A stretch of DNA of 64,000 nucleotides from a virus. Both the position numbers and the translations under genes were made by a program. The DNA lies in IMG/VR virus record IMGVR_UViG_3300021600_000005, positions 1 to 64,000 of that record; one strand, 5' to 3'. This document shows, piece by piece, positions 43,531-51,497 of the stretch (its first letter is position 1; every line of letters begins with the position of its first letter). The notes below the pieces were generated by a model. It worked only from the letters and a program-made list of their open reading frames with translations. It had not been told where the DNA came from and searched no databases.

Positions 43531-44031
43531 ATGAAAAAAAATATTTTTAATATAGTTGAACTTCGTAAAACTGTGAGAAAACACATTTTAGAACAAATAG
43601 AAAATAAAGAAGAAACAAAACAAAGATGTTTAACTTCTAATGTAATAGCTTTAGATAATATTGTAGGTCCTTCAAAAATTTTTACAAACTATAATTCAAA
43701 CACATTGAAAAGAAATGGTGGTATTCATGGTATGGTGGACACTTTGGATTTATTAAAAACATTAAGATTACATCCACATATTTCAGATTCCGGTGAACAT
43801 TTAGCGTACGATTTAATGAATCATTTAAATACGTTTAGAAATAAACATTATTTAGATGAAACAAATTCTCAATGTCAAAAAGCAATGGATAAAGTTATTG
43901 AACTTTATAAAGAAAATGAACATGGTGAAGATTTAGTTAAAGATATCGAAAAAGTTTTATCCCACGCCCATCCAAGCCCTAGAGCTAAGGAATACTTAAA
44001 AAGGTGTATAATTTTAGTTAAAGAAAAATAG
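43531..44031 (+). CDS. 166-residue protein with leader
   Basis: Leader MKKNIFNIVELRKTVRKHIL then EQ (IVE, ILE sites); TATTTAT lies about 18 bases upstream. Body His-rich (LRLHPHISDSGEHLAYDLMNHL; LSHAHPSPRAKEYLKRC). No metal motif of known type. Confidence 0.75.
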   Translation: MKKNIFNIVELRKTVRKHILEQIENKEETKQRCLTSNVIALDNIVGPSKIFTNYNSNTLKRNGGIHGMVDTLDLLKTLRLHPHISDSGEHLAYDLMNHLNTFRNKHYLDETNSQCQKAMDKVIELYKENEHGEDLVKDIEKVLSHAHPSPRAKEYLKRCIILVKEK

Positions 44032-44071
44032 TCCCCTTTAATAAAGGGTTTAGGACCGTTATCGTTATGGT

Positions 44072-44109
44072 AACAAAAAAGGGGAAAGCTCGCTACTGTC
44101 CCCTTTTTA
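44072..44109. terminator. Bidirectional terminator
   Basis: A6 GGGGA pairs with TCCCC T5 around a 13-base loop, between the convergent genes 43531 and 44113. The 30 bases before it also contain small hairpins. Confidence 0.75.
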
Positions 44110-44112
44110 AAT

Positions 44113-44298
44113 TTAGTCATCATTATTACTAATAACTATTTGTAACCAAATATCGAACGTTAAAAATAATATCCACCAATTATTTTTTTGTTGGGTCATT
44201 TCATACGGACTATTATATGAGGTAATTAAAAATCTAAAAACCAAAATAAAAATAATGATTCGAACTATAGTTAAGATTATTTTAAAAAAAATTTTCAT
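44113..44298 (-). CDS. 61-residue membrane protein
   Basis: Two hydrophobic spans (IILTIVRIIIFILVFRFLI; WWILFLTFDIWLQIVI). Divergent from 44329. Unknown. Confidence 0.6.
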   Translation of the reverse strand: MKIFFKIILTIVRIIIFILVFRFLITSYNSPYEMTQQKNNWWILFLTFDIWLQIVISNNDD

Positions 44299-44328
44299 GT
44301 TAATTAATTATAGGTATATTTATGAATA

Positions 44329-45300
44329 ATGACAAATAATTTTAATAATTTAATTCGTAAAGCAGTAAAAGAATATGTAAACCCCTCTATGTCATTATGT
44401 GAAAATGTAAAAATATCAAAAGATTTAAAATACCATTTAGATAATAAAATTACTTTAAGTGAAAATATATTTAGGGGGGGTTCTAAAAATTTTTTTAATT
44501 TAATTAAGGAAGTAAGAAGTTTATATAATAAAAATTTAATTAAATTAAATGATGACGATTGTTGGATTGTTGAATCTGATTTAAATAAAAACGTTATTTT
44601 AGAAAATGAGAACTTATTTAGAGTGTATGATAACAGCGCAGGAGTAAGAGTTAATGGTAATGATATAGATTTGAGTTATTTTGAAAATATAAAAAAAATT
44701 TTACAAAAATTAATTAATAGGGAATTAATACCTAAATTAATAGAACAAAATAAAGTTTATGATGATTTTACGGACCTACAAATAAACATTAAAAAAATTT
44801 TGGTGGCTAAAAACCAGGATATGAATAGAAATTTGATTGTTATTGATATCATTCCGTGGTCTAATATTACTTGGGGTAGAGTTATATCTGGAGTATGGGA
44901 ATTATTAGAAATCCTTGGGATTTCAAAACATGATTTTGTAGTTGAATATCTTAAACCTACTCACAATCGAATAAGTAGATTATCTGATTATTATGCCGAA
45001 GAATATATAGTTGTTGAAAATAAACAATCTTTACCATTTAGTGAAGAAATTAAAGACGGTAAAAAAATAAGAACATTTTTAGAAAATGTTAGTTTTGAAG
45101 AATTAAAATGGCGTTTTGATAATGAAGATAGAATTATACGACCTTTAAATGAAACTAACTGGCAATACCAATCAGATAACAAATTGCCAATTTTATTAGA
45201 AAATAATAAAACTATATATATTCCAAAAGGAAAGTATCATAGACTTATTAAAGGTTCTGGAGAACTAAAAGTTGAAATTTCAACTAAAGGAACATATTAA
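44329..45300 (+). CDS. Unknown 323-residue protein
   Basis: TATTTAT at 44318-44324 (4 bases). N-terminal helix MTNNFNNLIRKAVKEYVNPS then LCE, a possible longer leader. Basic N-terminal half, later WSNITWGRVISGVWELLEILG and a C-terminal beta region with IPKGKYHRLIKGSG, which could be a small cupin-like or SH3-like unit. No firm family. Confidence 0.75.
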   Translation: MTNNFNNLIRKAVKEYVNPSMSLCENVKISKDLKYHLDNKITLSENIFRGGSKNFFNLIKEVRSLYNKNLIKLNDDDCWIVESDLNKNVILENENLFRVYDNSAGVRVNGNDIDLSYFENIKKILQKLINRELIPKLIEQNKVYDDFTDLQINIKKILVAKNQDMNRNLIVIDIIPWSNITWGRVISGVWELLEILGISKHDFVVEYLKPTHNRISRLSDYYAEEYIVVENKQSLPFSEEIKDGKKIRTFLENVSFEELKWRFDNEDRIIRPLNETNWQYQSDNKLPILLENNKTIYIPKGKYHRLIKGSGELKVEISTKGTY

Positions 45301-45449
45301 AAATATTCATAGATTTAATCCAAAGGTTAACAATTTTAATGTAACACCAATTATACGCATCGAAAAGTTTTTCTTTCATATTTACTATTTATAAGTAATT
45401 ATAATTATGTTGTTAAAAAGAAATTTAATCAACATAAAAAAGAAATAAT

Positions 45450-46043
45450 ATGGATTTAAATAATAAAATAAACATTACCGAATCTAAAATGTTGAGAGTC
45501 CCTATAAGGACAATTGTTAAAGACATTGTTGAAATTTTAAAACTTAAAAAAGTAGGGACTTTTAATTTACCGTCAGATAGTTTTTATAGTTTTCAAAATT
45601 CAATGAGTGATTTTTCAGTAGAATTATATTTAAAAAAGAAAAAAAAATTACCGTTACCAATTATTACCGGTAATTACATTCATGAAGAGGACGTTATTGA
45701 AATTATTATATTTTATAATCCTGAAACAATTGAAAAAAATTTATACTTTGTAATTGGCGAATTAAATGACATATTGGCTCATGAATTAACTCATATGAAG
45801 CAAGGATATAAAGGAGAATTACCTTCAGTTGAGCCAAATTTAACTCCGTTTGAGTACTATACACAAAAACATGAGATTGAATCCCAAGTTGAGGGGTTTA
45901 AAAGGGTGTCCAAATTAACAAATAAAAATTTTGAAGATGTTGCAACACAATGGTTTGAGACTCATAGAGACATTCATCATTTAACAAAAAAAGAAGAGAC
46001 GATAATTATAAATAAATTAATTGATTTTAAAAATGGAAATTGA
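45450..46043 (+). CDS. HExxH metalloprotease with NITE leader
   Basis: 197 residues. MDLNNKINITESKMLRVP contains the ITE site. H111-E-L-T-H115 in DILAHELTHMKQGYKGE, with HEIESQVEGF downstream offering a Glu ligand, fits a zincin. Overlaps the next gene by 11 bases. Confidence 0.75.
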   Translation: MDLNNKINITESKMLRVPIRTIVKDIVEILKLKKVGTFNLPSDSFYSFQNSMSDFSVELYLKKKKKLPLPIITGNYIHEEDVIEIIIFYNPETIEKNLYFVIGELNDILAHELTHMKQGYKGELPSVEPNLTPFEYYTQKHEIESQVEGFKRVSKLTNKNFEDVATQWFETHRDIHHLTKKEETIIINKLIDFKNGN

Positions 46044-46422
46044 ACAAGTAAATAAAAAATTAGAAATTCTTAAATATTTGTTTTGGTCATATACTCAAAC
46101 AAAAAGTGAAGAATATGAGATTGATATTGAAACAAGTTACAATCCAGATAGTACAAATAATCTTTTTAATTTTGAGGAGCTTTCGTGGAACATAAGAGTT
46201 ACACTTATGTGTCCTCCAGAAATAACCAGAATAAGTTATAAATTAAAGAACGCCGAAAATATAATAGAAAGTTTTTTTAAAAAATATTCGTTTGATTCAA
46301 ATAATCTTAAAATTTTAAATAGTCCTAGTGAAATGTACCCTATAATTTGTGAAAATTTAAATTATGAATTTGGTGATGAAACTTTAAAATTTAATTTAAA
46401 TTTTTTTATTAGTTGTAAATAA
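46033..46422 (+). CDS. Unknown 129-residue protein
   Basis: Starts at 46033 inside the end of the protease gene. Alpha/beta, with SWNIRVTLMCPPEITRISYKL. Possibly a partner or inhibitor of the protease because of the coupling, but nothing in the sequence shows this. Confidence 0.65.
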   Translation: MEIEQVNKKLEILKYLFWSYTQTKSEEYEIDIETSYNPDSTNNLFNFEELSWNIRVTLMCPPEITRISYKLKNAENIIESFFKKYSFDSNNLKILNSPSEMYPIICENLNYEFGDETLKFNLNFFISCK

Positions 46423-46437
46423 TAATTTAAACTTTTT

Positions 46438-47070
46438 TTACTTATCGGAAAACTTTTTAAAAATTGTTTTTATTAAACTTTCAATAGTTGAGCTAGACGC
46501 GGTAATAAATCCATAAGATGCTAGTCTAATACCAATTTCAGTTATTTGTTTTTCATTTAAACTACCCGATGTTGCAATATTAAATATAATTTCTAAAATT
46601 GGGATTATAAAAGTATAACTTAACATGTTTATTACTTTATGTATTGTAACTCCTAACCCGCTTAAAAAATTTATAAATGTTGTTTTAAGTTCGTCGCTTT
46701 TTTCAAGAGAGATTTTAAATTGAGTTAATAAATTTTCAGATTTTATTTTTTCAAAAATTTTTAATAAAATATCTTTATTATCTACATAATACGTACATAT
46801 AATTGCAGTAACAATTAAACTTACATTTAAAGAAGATAATTCTGGAAATTTACCTTCAACAAAATCAGAAACAGGTTGAAAAAAACCCCCTATACCTGCA
46901 CCCCAAGTAAATAAAAATTTAAAATCAAGTCCTGTTTGAGTTTCGGCTTTTTTTAAAATATTTTTAGCAAAACTATACTCGCGTTCAATTGAATCACCAA
47001 GTTTTTTACTTACATTTTCAATTAAAATTTTATTTTTTTGACTTTCGTTAATTAAAATTAATATTGACAT
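46438..47070 (-). CDS. Leader-bearing membrane protein
   Basis: 210 residues. Leader MSILILINESQKNKI (INE); TATTTAT 6 bases upstream on the coding strand (47077-47083). Then FLFTWGAGIGGFFQPVSDFVEG and several hydrophobic helices (SLIVTAIICTYYV; MLSYTFIIPILEIIF). I recall similar proteins in marine phages. A packaged membrane protein could help DNA entry or exclusion. Confidence 0.7.
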   Translation of the reverse strand: MSILILINESQKNKILIENVSKKLGDSIEREYSFAKNILKKAETQTGLDFKFLFTWGAGIGGFFQPVSDFVEGKFPELSSLNVSLIVTAIICTYYVDNKDILLKIFEKIKSENLLTQFKISLEKSDELKTTFINFLSGLGVTIHKVINMLSYTFIIPILEIIFNIATSGSLNEKQITEIGIRLASYGFITASSSTIESLIKTIFKKFSDK

Positions 47071-47114
47071 ACAATAATAAATACTTCAAACATATTTATT
47101 TAAAAATAATTTTT

Positions 47115-47348
47115 ATGAATCCAGAATTAAATATAGGTGATAATGTAAGATGTCTTTATATGCCAGATGAGCATAGTTCAGTACCCCCAGGTACTTTTGG
47201 CATTGTTAAAGGTGTTCATGTAATACTTGGAGTTAAACAATACGATGTAATCTGGGAAAATGGGTCTAAATTGGCGTTATTATCAGATGCTGATATCTGG
47301 GATAAAGGTGAAAGAACAAAAAAACACACAAATGAAAAATATAAATAA
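47115..47348 (+). CDS. Small SH3-like protein
   Basis: 77 residues from the ATG at 47115. LNIGDNVRCLYM...PPGTFGIVKGV...YDVIWENGSKLALL is a KOW/SH3-like barrel pattern found in small phage proteins. TATTTAT lies about 16 bases upstream. Confidence 0.7.
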   Translation: MNPELNIGDNVRCLYMPDEHSSVPPGTFGIVKGVHVILGVKQYDVIWENGSKLALLSDADIWDKGERTKKHTNEKYK

Positions 47349-47428
47349 CTATTTGAAAAAATGGTCACGTAAAGTATTACTAACTTACGTAAATTTATTT
47401 TTTTAATATATTTATAATAAAATTAATT

Positions 47429-48019
47429 ATGAGCGCATACTTTTTTAAAATGACAAATGAGGAGAAACAAAATATCCTTGACAAACATAAAACGGTTTAT
47501 GATGGGTTTGTTACCAATTATATTAAACCTAAACAACAAGAACTATATGTTCAAGATTTTGCCAACGATAAAGAAGGTATAACTATTAATAACAAAGGTG
47601 TTGTTACAAATTATAAAAATATGGGGATTAATGAAGGGATGGTTGAAAATGAAGAAAACGATTCTTACATGGTAAGTGTTGGAGAACAAATCGATATGAT
47701 TGGCGACGGAGAAAATGATTTGAAACACGGCACAGTTGGCGATGACATCATGGACCCTGAGTTATTTAACGATAATATAGAACAATGTGAACATTGTGGC
47801 GGTCTTGGCTATCATGAAGACACTGATGAGGAATGTGAAGAATGTGATGGAACTGGATTTTATGATAAATTATATAATCTTAAGGATGAAGATTCATTAA
47901 ATATGGATTTTCCTTATAGTGACGATATTAAATTAGATGTTGAAGAGGAATTACAAGAACCTTTAATGGAACAATTAGATAAAACATTAGATATGTTTAA
48001 AAGATTTAAAAATTACTAG
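47429..48019 (+). CDS. Protein with two DnaJ-type zinc motifs
   Basis: 196 residues. CEHCGGLGYHED and CEECDGTGFYD are two C-x-x-C-x-G-x-G repeats as in the DnaJ zinc centre (DnaJ has four). N-terminus MSAYFFKMTNEEKQNILDKH is leader-like without a clean IxE. No J-domain. TATTTAT lies about 15 bases upstream. It could assist the phage DnaK as a zinc-binding partner; that link is inference. Confidence 0.7.
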   Translation: MSAYFFKMTNEEKQNILDKHKTVYDGFVTNYIKPKQQELYVQDFANDKEGITINNKGVVTNYKNMGINEGMVENEENDSYMVSVGEQIDMIGDGENDLKHGTVGDDIMDPELFNDNIEQCEHCGGLGYHEDTDEECEECDGTGFYDKLYNLKDEDSLNMDFPYSDDIKLDVEEELQEPLMEQLDKTLDMFKRFKNY

Positions 48020-48021
48020 TA

Positions 48022-48351
48022 ATGCAAATTAAAGATTTGGTGTCTTATTATATTAATGATTCAACTAAAACTATTGAAGTTGGATTTAAATTAGAAAACG
48101 ACCTTGATGATGAAATTAGGGAAGATATTATTGAGTTACAAGAATGTGAAAATTTTGGTTATAAATTCATTAAAAATAATATATCTGAAATAAAAGACCT
48201 TTATGATGAGGAATTCTTTGATGAGGATGATGAATTTTTTGAAGACGATGATGAAAATAATAGTGAATTCAATAATCAAGAAGTCGCATCATTTTTAAAT
48301 GAATATTATTTAATCTACCCTGACAAAATGCCTAAACCTGAATTATTTTAA
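48022..48351 (+). CDS. Very acidic protein
   Basis: 109 residues with a run of Asp/Glu (YDEEFFDEDDEFFEDDDE). Two bases after 47429. A nucleic-acid mimic or scaffold-associated role is possible. Confidence 0.65.
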   Translation: MQIKDLVSYYINDSTKTIEVGFKLENDLDDEIREDIIELQECENFGYKFIKNNISEIKDLYDEEFFDEDDEFFEDDDENNSEFNNQEVASFLNEYYLIYPDKMPKPELF

Positions 48352-48352
48352 T

Positions 48353-48589
48353 ATGAGCCTTAATATAGACGAACTAATAAAATTAATGAAGAGATTTACC
48401 CCAAACGAAAATTTCAACGAATTTAATGAACAAGATTCTGCTGGGCAAACAACGGCTAGTAGTGAAAAACCTGAATACCCGACAGTTACAAAATGGGCAA
48501 CAGGAAGAAAATTTGGACCAACATATAACCCAGAACAAAAAACTTGGGCTTCAGGTGTTGTTAGAAGTAAAGCTAATACTTTACTATAA
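48353..48589 (+). CDS. Small conserved phage protein
   Basis: 78 residues. N-terminal helix then FNEFNEQ, a possible cleavage site, and a C-terminal VTKWATGRKFGPTYN...WASGVVRSKANTL, a module I recall from other phages. Last of the 47429 operon. Confidence 0.65.
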   Translation: MSLNIDELIKLMKRFTPNENFNEFNEQDSAGQTTASSEKPEYPTVTKWATGRKFGPTYNPEQKTWASGVVRSKANTLL

Positions 48590-48697
48590 AAAAATTAAAA
48601 TGAAAACGTTAAATAAAATGTTATCATAAAGATACTTTTTTGGGTAATAACCAATAAAGTTAAACCATCTAAAAGAAAGGGGTGTTTAATATCTAGC

Positions 48698-48727
48698 AAA
48701 AAGGTGTCCAAAAGACATCTTTTTGTC
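48698..48727 (+). terminator. Terminator before the tRNA
   Basis: AAAAAGGTGTC pairs with GACATCTTTTT (one G-T pair) around CAAAA. The stretch 48600-48697 before it holds small hairpins (TTGG/CCAA; TTAAAC/GTTTAA) but no gene I can support. Confidence 0.75.
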
Positions 48728-48781
48728 TTTTATAACGTTTGGTTTAGTGATTATAAATGATTATTATTTAGTAATTAAATT

Positions 48782-48853
48782 GCCCCCGTAGGTAAAGGGA
48801 TATACCAAAAATTTTCTAAATTTTCGTTTCTGGTTCGAGTCCAGACGGGGGTA
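48782..48853 (+). tRNA. tRNA-Arg (anticodon UCU)
   Basis: 72 bases that fold as a cloverleaf: acceptor GCCCCCG/CGGGGGT, D stem GGTA/TACC, anticodon stem AAAAT/ATTTT with loop TTTCTAA (anticodon TCT), T arm TCTGG-TTCGAGT-CCAGA, discriminator A. CCA is not encoded. It reads AGA, the favoured Arg codon of such an A+T-rich genome. It is the only complete tRNA I find in the window. Confidence 0.93.
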
Positions 48854-48875
48854 CAAAAAATAAGTTTAAAATAAA

Positions 48876-48907
48876 TTTGGTGGTTTTAAATAAAATGACT
48901 AAATTTG
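48876..48907 (+). promoter_or_regulatory. Bacteroidota-type promoter for a small RNA
   Basis: TTTG (48876-48879), 20 bases, TAAATTTG (48900-48907). No coding frame follows on this strand. Confidence 0.75.
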
Positions 48908-48913
48908 TATTGT

Positions 48914-49005
48914 GGTTGAGAAATCAACATAATTGAGACCGAATTAACTCAATTAGGGGTGAAAAAGAAAACGATTTAGATACTAAGTTCTCCCCCACAT
49001 TTTTT
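48914..49005 (+). ncRNA. Small structured RNA, about 90 nt
   Basis: Starts about 7 bases after a well-formed promoter. It has a hairpin GTTGA-GAAA-TCAAC (48915-48928, GNRA loop), a hairpin AATTGAG/CTCAATT (48931-48954), an A-rich stretch between GGGG and CCCCC, then T6. No start codon plus frame of note. Unknown family; its 3' end reaches the convergent gene at 49004. Confidence 0.6.
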
Positions 49006-49417
49006 AAATTTCAATAACATATTGATTTTCTGAGGTTCTAAATTGTAAATCTTCAGATTCCCTAAAAACAGTAATTACAAATAAGGACCAATAATATCCA
49101 ATATTATGAACTGGATTTATTGCCACGGCCAATTCTTTTTCTTTAGATTTAATGATAAAACGAGTTTGGTCTTTTATTAACCCGGTTAAAATACCTTCAG
49201 AGATTTGTTTTTTAGCCGCCTCAATAAAGTATTTAATTTCGCCATTTGTTATTTCTTTATCGTTATAGTCGTTAATGTCATCCCTTGTACTTCTTATAAA
49301 TGCGTGTCTAGTCCTATGAATTTCAAACACAAAAGTTATTTCAGAAGTAGAAACAAATTGTCCTATTTTTTTTTCTAGTAATAATGATTGAGTACTAACG
49401 ATATATTGAGCGTTCAT
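49004..49417 (-). CDS. Unknown protein, weakly RNase-toxin-like
   Basis: 137 residues. EIHRTRHAFIRSTRDDI, IKYFIEAAKKQI, FIIKSKEKELAVAINPV and LFVITVFRES follow the order of strands and helices seen in BECR-fold RNases (His/Arg near the start, then 'I-T-V' strand), but this is a weak visual likeness. Convergent with the small RNA. Confidence 0.55.
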   Translation of the reverse strand: MNAQYIVSTQSLLLEKKIGQFVSTSEITFVFEIHRTRHAFIRSTRDDINDYNDKEITNGEIKYFIEAAKKQISEGILTGLIKDQTRFIIKSKEKELAVAINPVHNIGYYWSLFVITVFRESEDLQFRTSENQYVIEI

Positions 49418-49473
49418 TATCTTAAATACTTTAAAAAATAAATTTGGTTAATTAAAAAAAAGTTTGTAATTTT

Positions 49474-49770
49474 ATGGTTATGAATAATATCGGATTAATA
49501 GGCAGTTTATTTTTAACGTTCTGTGCTGTACCAGAACTCATTAGAACGATTAAAAACAAAAAGTGTCACTTAGGGTGGGGTTTTCTTTTAATGTGGTTAT
49601 TTGGGGAAGTATTTTGTTTTTTCTACGGGTTTCAATTAAATGAAATTCCCTTAATCATCAATTATACATTTAATTTGTTAGTTGTGTCTTTAATGATGTT
49701 TTTTAAAATTAAAGAAAATTTGATTTATATAAAAAATATAATTATGTTTTCTACTCATAATAAAAATTAA
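49474..49770 (+). CDS. PQ-loop/SemiSWEET-like membrane protein
   Basis: 98 residues with three hydrophobic spans. GLIGSLFLTFCAVPELIRTIKNKK has the PQ-loop signature with PE in place of PQ, then WGFLLMWLFGEVFCFFYGF. SemiSWEETs are three-helix sugar transporters that work as dimers. A start at 49480 is equally possible. Role in infection unknown. Confidence 0.75.
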   Translation: MVMNNIGLIGSLFLTFCAVPELIRTIKNKKCHLGWGFLLMWLFGEVFCFFYGFQLNEIPLIINYTFNLLVVSLMMFFKIKENLIYIKNIIMFSTHNKN

Positions 49771-49781
49771 AAAAAAACAAC

Positions 49782-50012
49782 ATGCAGACCCTTATTTTTG
49801 ATACCACAAAAAAACAAGCAATTTTATTAAATGGAGCTAGAAGTTCTTCAACAGTTATCGAATCTTTTAACGATGTTTCAACAGTTAAAGTAAATGTTGC
49901 TCACTATGAAGTAATGCAAAAGATAGGTGAGGAATCAGATTGGCAAGACCGAAGTGCGATTCCTGTTATGAGAGTACCAATTTCTAACACAAATATGATA
50001 ATTTTAAAATAA
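49782..50012 (+). CDS. Unknown 76-residue protein
   Basis: Beta-rich: LIFDTTKKQAILLNGARSSS and PVMRVPISNTNMIIL. It has no leader. Starts a tight group 49782-50683 of short genes. Confidence 0.65.
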   Translation: MQTLIFDTTKKQAILLNGARSSSTVIESFNDVSTVKVNVAHYEVMQKIGEESDWQDRSAIPVMRVPISNTNMIILK

Positions 50013-50019
50013 CAATAAT

Positions 50020-50268
50020 ATGAAACATATCTTAAAACAAAATGAAAACGGAGACTTTATAATCATAGAGGAAAGTTTTGCCGAGCAACCAGATTTTTTA
50101 TACACTACTTCATTAGAACATAAAGAAATTTGGAATAAAAATTTTATGAAAGATGTTGATGTATTTAAGGGGGTTAGTCTTATATTGGACAATGACTTTA
50201 GTTTAACTGAAACACAAATTGATGATGAGACATATCAAGTCATTGCTAATCCAATAATTAAATCGTAA
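50020..50268 (+). CDS. Unknown 82-residue protein
   Basis: MKHILKQNENGDFIIIEESF, acidic and strand-rich. 7 bases after the previous stop. Confidence 0.6.
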   Translation: MKHILKQNENGDFIIIEESFAEQPDFLYTTSLEHKEIWNKNFMKDVDVFKGVSLILDNDFSLTETQIDDETYQVIANPIIKS

Positions 50269-50273
50269 ATAAA

Positions 50274-50345
50274 ATGATAAATAATTATAATTGGGTTTCA
50301 ACAACCACGTTTGAAGGTGTTAATTTTACTTATCATATAATTTGA
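50274..50345 (+). CDS. 23-residue peptide gene
   Basis: MINNYNWVSTTTFEGVNFTY and three more residues. Placed between closely packed genes, 5 bases after one stop and 5 before the next start. Weak support beyond context. Confidence 0.35.
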   Translation: MINNYNWVSTTTFEGVNFTYHII

Positions 50346-50350
50346 AAATT

Positions 50351-50683
50351 ATGAGCGGAGGTCATTTTGAATATAAACAACATTTTATCCAAGAAATTTA
50401 CAATGAAATTGACTTTATTGTGGAAAAAAACGGTAAAGAAAAAACTCCGGAAGAAATAAATGAAGAATGGGGGGATTCTAACTGGTATGAAAATTCAAAT
50501 GAAGGTAAATTTTATCGGAAATTTCCAGTAGAAATTATTAATGAATTTAAAAACGCCCAAAAAATCTTAAAACTAGCCGAAATTTATACCACCCGAATTG
50601 ATTGGTTATTATCGGGGGATGATAATGAATCTGATTTTTTAACTAGATTAAAAAAACAGATTAACGAACCACCAAAAATTTAA
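50351..50683 (+). CDS. SGGHFEY-family phage protein
   Basis: 110 residues from the ATG at 50351. MSGGHFEYKQHFIQEIYNEI opens a family I know from many phages and some bacteria, function unknown; the acidic WGDSNWYE stretch and TRIDWLLSGDD end are typical. Confidence 0.75.
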   Translation: MSGGHFEYKQHFIQEIYNEIDFIVEKNGKEKTPEEINEEWGDSNWYENSNEGKFYRKFPVEIINEFKNAQKILKLAEIYTTRIDWLLSGDDNESDFLTRLKKQINEPPKI

Positions 50684-50692
50684 AAAAATAAA

Positions 50693-50724
50693 TTTGGCAG
50701 TTCGGAATTAAATTTATATATTTG
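50693..50724 (+). promoter_or_regulatory. Bacteroidota-type promoter for 50745
   Basis: TTTG (50693-50696), 20 bases, TATATTTG (50717-50724), then a 20-base leader to the ATG. Confidence 0.75.
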
Positions 50725-50744
50725 TATCCTAAACTATATAAATT

Positions 50745-51485
50745 ATGACACAAGATACAATCACAAAAATTACAAATTATCAAGGAAATAACTCATTTTT
50801 AATTAAAATGAAAGAATCCTTTCAGAAATACGGAAACTTAACTCCAAATCAACTAACCGCAGTTGAAAATATCTTAGGTAAACCGACTCCAAAATCATTT
50901 GAGGAATTACCTGAAGAAGTGAAGGAAATCGCCTTATATAACGGTAATAATAAATTCTTAATTGATATTAAAACCAAGTTAATTGAGAAACGTTCTTTAA
51001 CTGAAAAACAAATTGAAGTGGCAATTAAACAAAATCGCCAGGAAAAAGACAAAAACAGAAAAGTGAAGATGAAAGTTCCAACCATTGGGGAAACTATTAA
51101 AATTGGTCGTAAAGTTGGAACCGGTCTTAAAGAAAAATATTCTTTAAAATTTAACCCAATTTTAATTGATATTACTAAAGTTCTTGCCTTAACTCCAAAA
51201 TCAGTTTTATTCTCTGGTAAAATGACCATAAAACGTGGTGATGTTTGTATGATTTGTGCAAAAACATTAACTGACGAATTTTCAATGTTAACTCGTATGG
51301 GTAAAACATGTGCTAAACATCTTAAAGTAGAATATATTACCGATTCATCACAAGCAGAAAGATTCCGTAACGAATATTTAAAAAAAGTGAATGAAATTGG
51401 AGAAATGGAATTTTGGGTACCGATTTCACAAATTGTAAAATGGGATGGTGACTCTAAAGTTATTTTAGATATTGTTCACGTTTAA
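50745..51485 (+). CDS. Protein with internal repeats and a zinc-ribbon-like motif
   Basis: 246 residues. Two similar N-terminal repeats (NNSFLIKMKESFQKYGNLTPNQ; NNKFLIDIKTKLIEKRSLTEKQ), then a basic linker and C-x2-C-x17-C-x2-H in MCMICAKTL...MGKTCAKH, which could hold zinc. Ends 12 bases before the tRNA-like RNA, so they may share a transcript. Nucleic-acid binding is a reasonable guess. Confidence 0.7.
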   Translation: MTQDTITKITNYQGNNSFLIKMKESFQKYGNLTPNQLTAVENILGKPTPKSFEELPEEVKEIALYNGNNKFLIDIKTKLIEKRSLTEKQIEVAIKQNRQEKDKNRKVKMKVPTIGETIKIGRKVGTGLKEKYSLKFNPILIDITKVLALTPKSVLFSGKMTIKRGDVCMICAKTLTDEFSMLTRMGKTCAKHLKVEYITDSSQAERFRNEYLKKVNEIGEMEFWVPISQIVKWDGDSKVILDIVHV

Positions 51486-51497
51486 TTTTTATAAAAT

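Noticed and set aside
47429-48019. Complete DnaJ
   Set aside because: Only two of four zinc repeats and no J-domain HPD motif.
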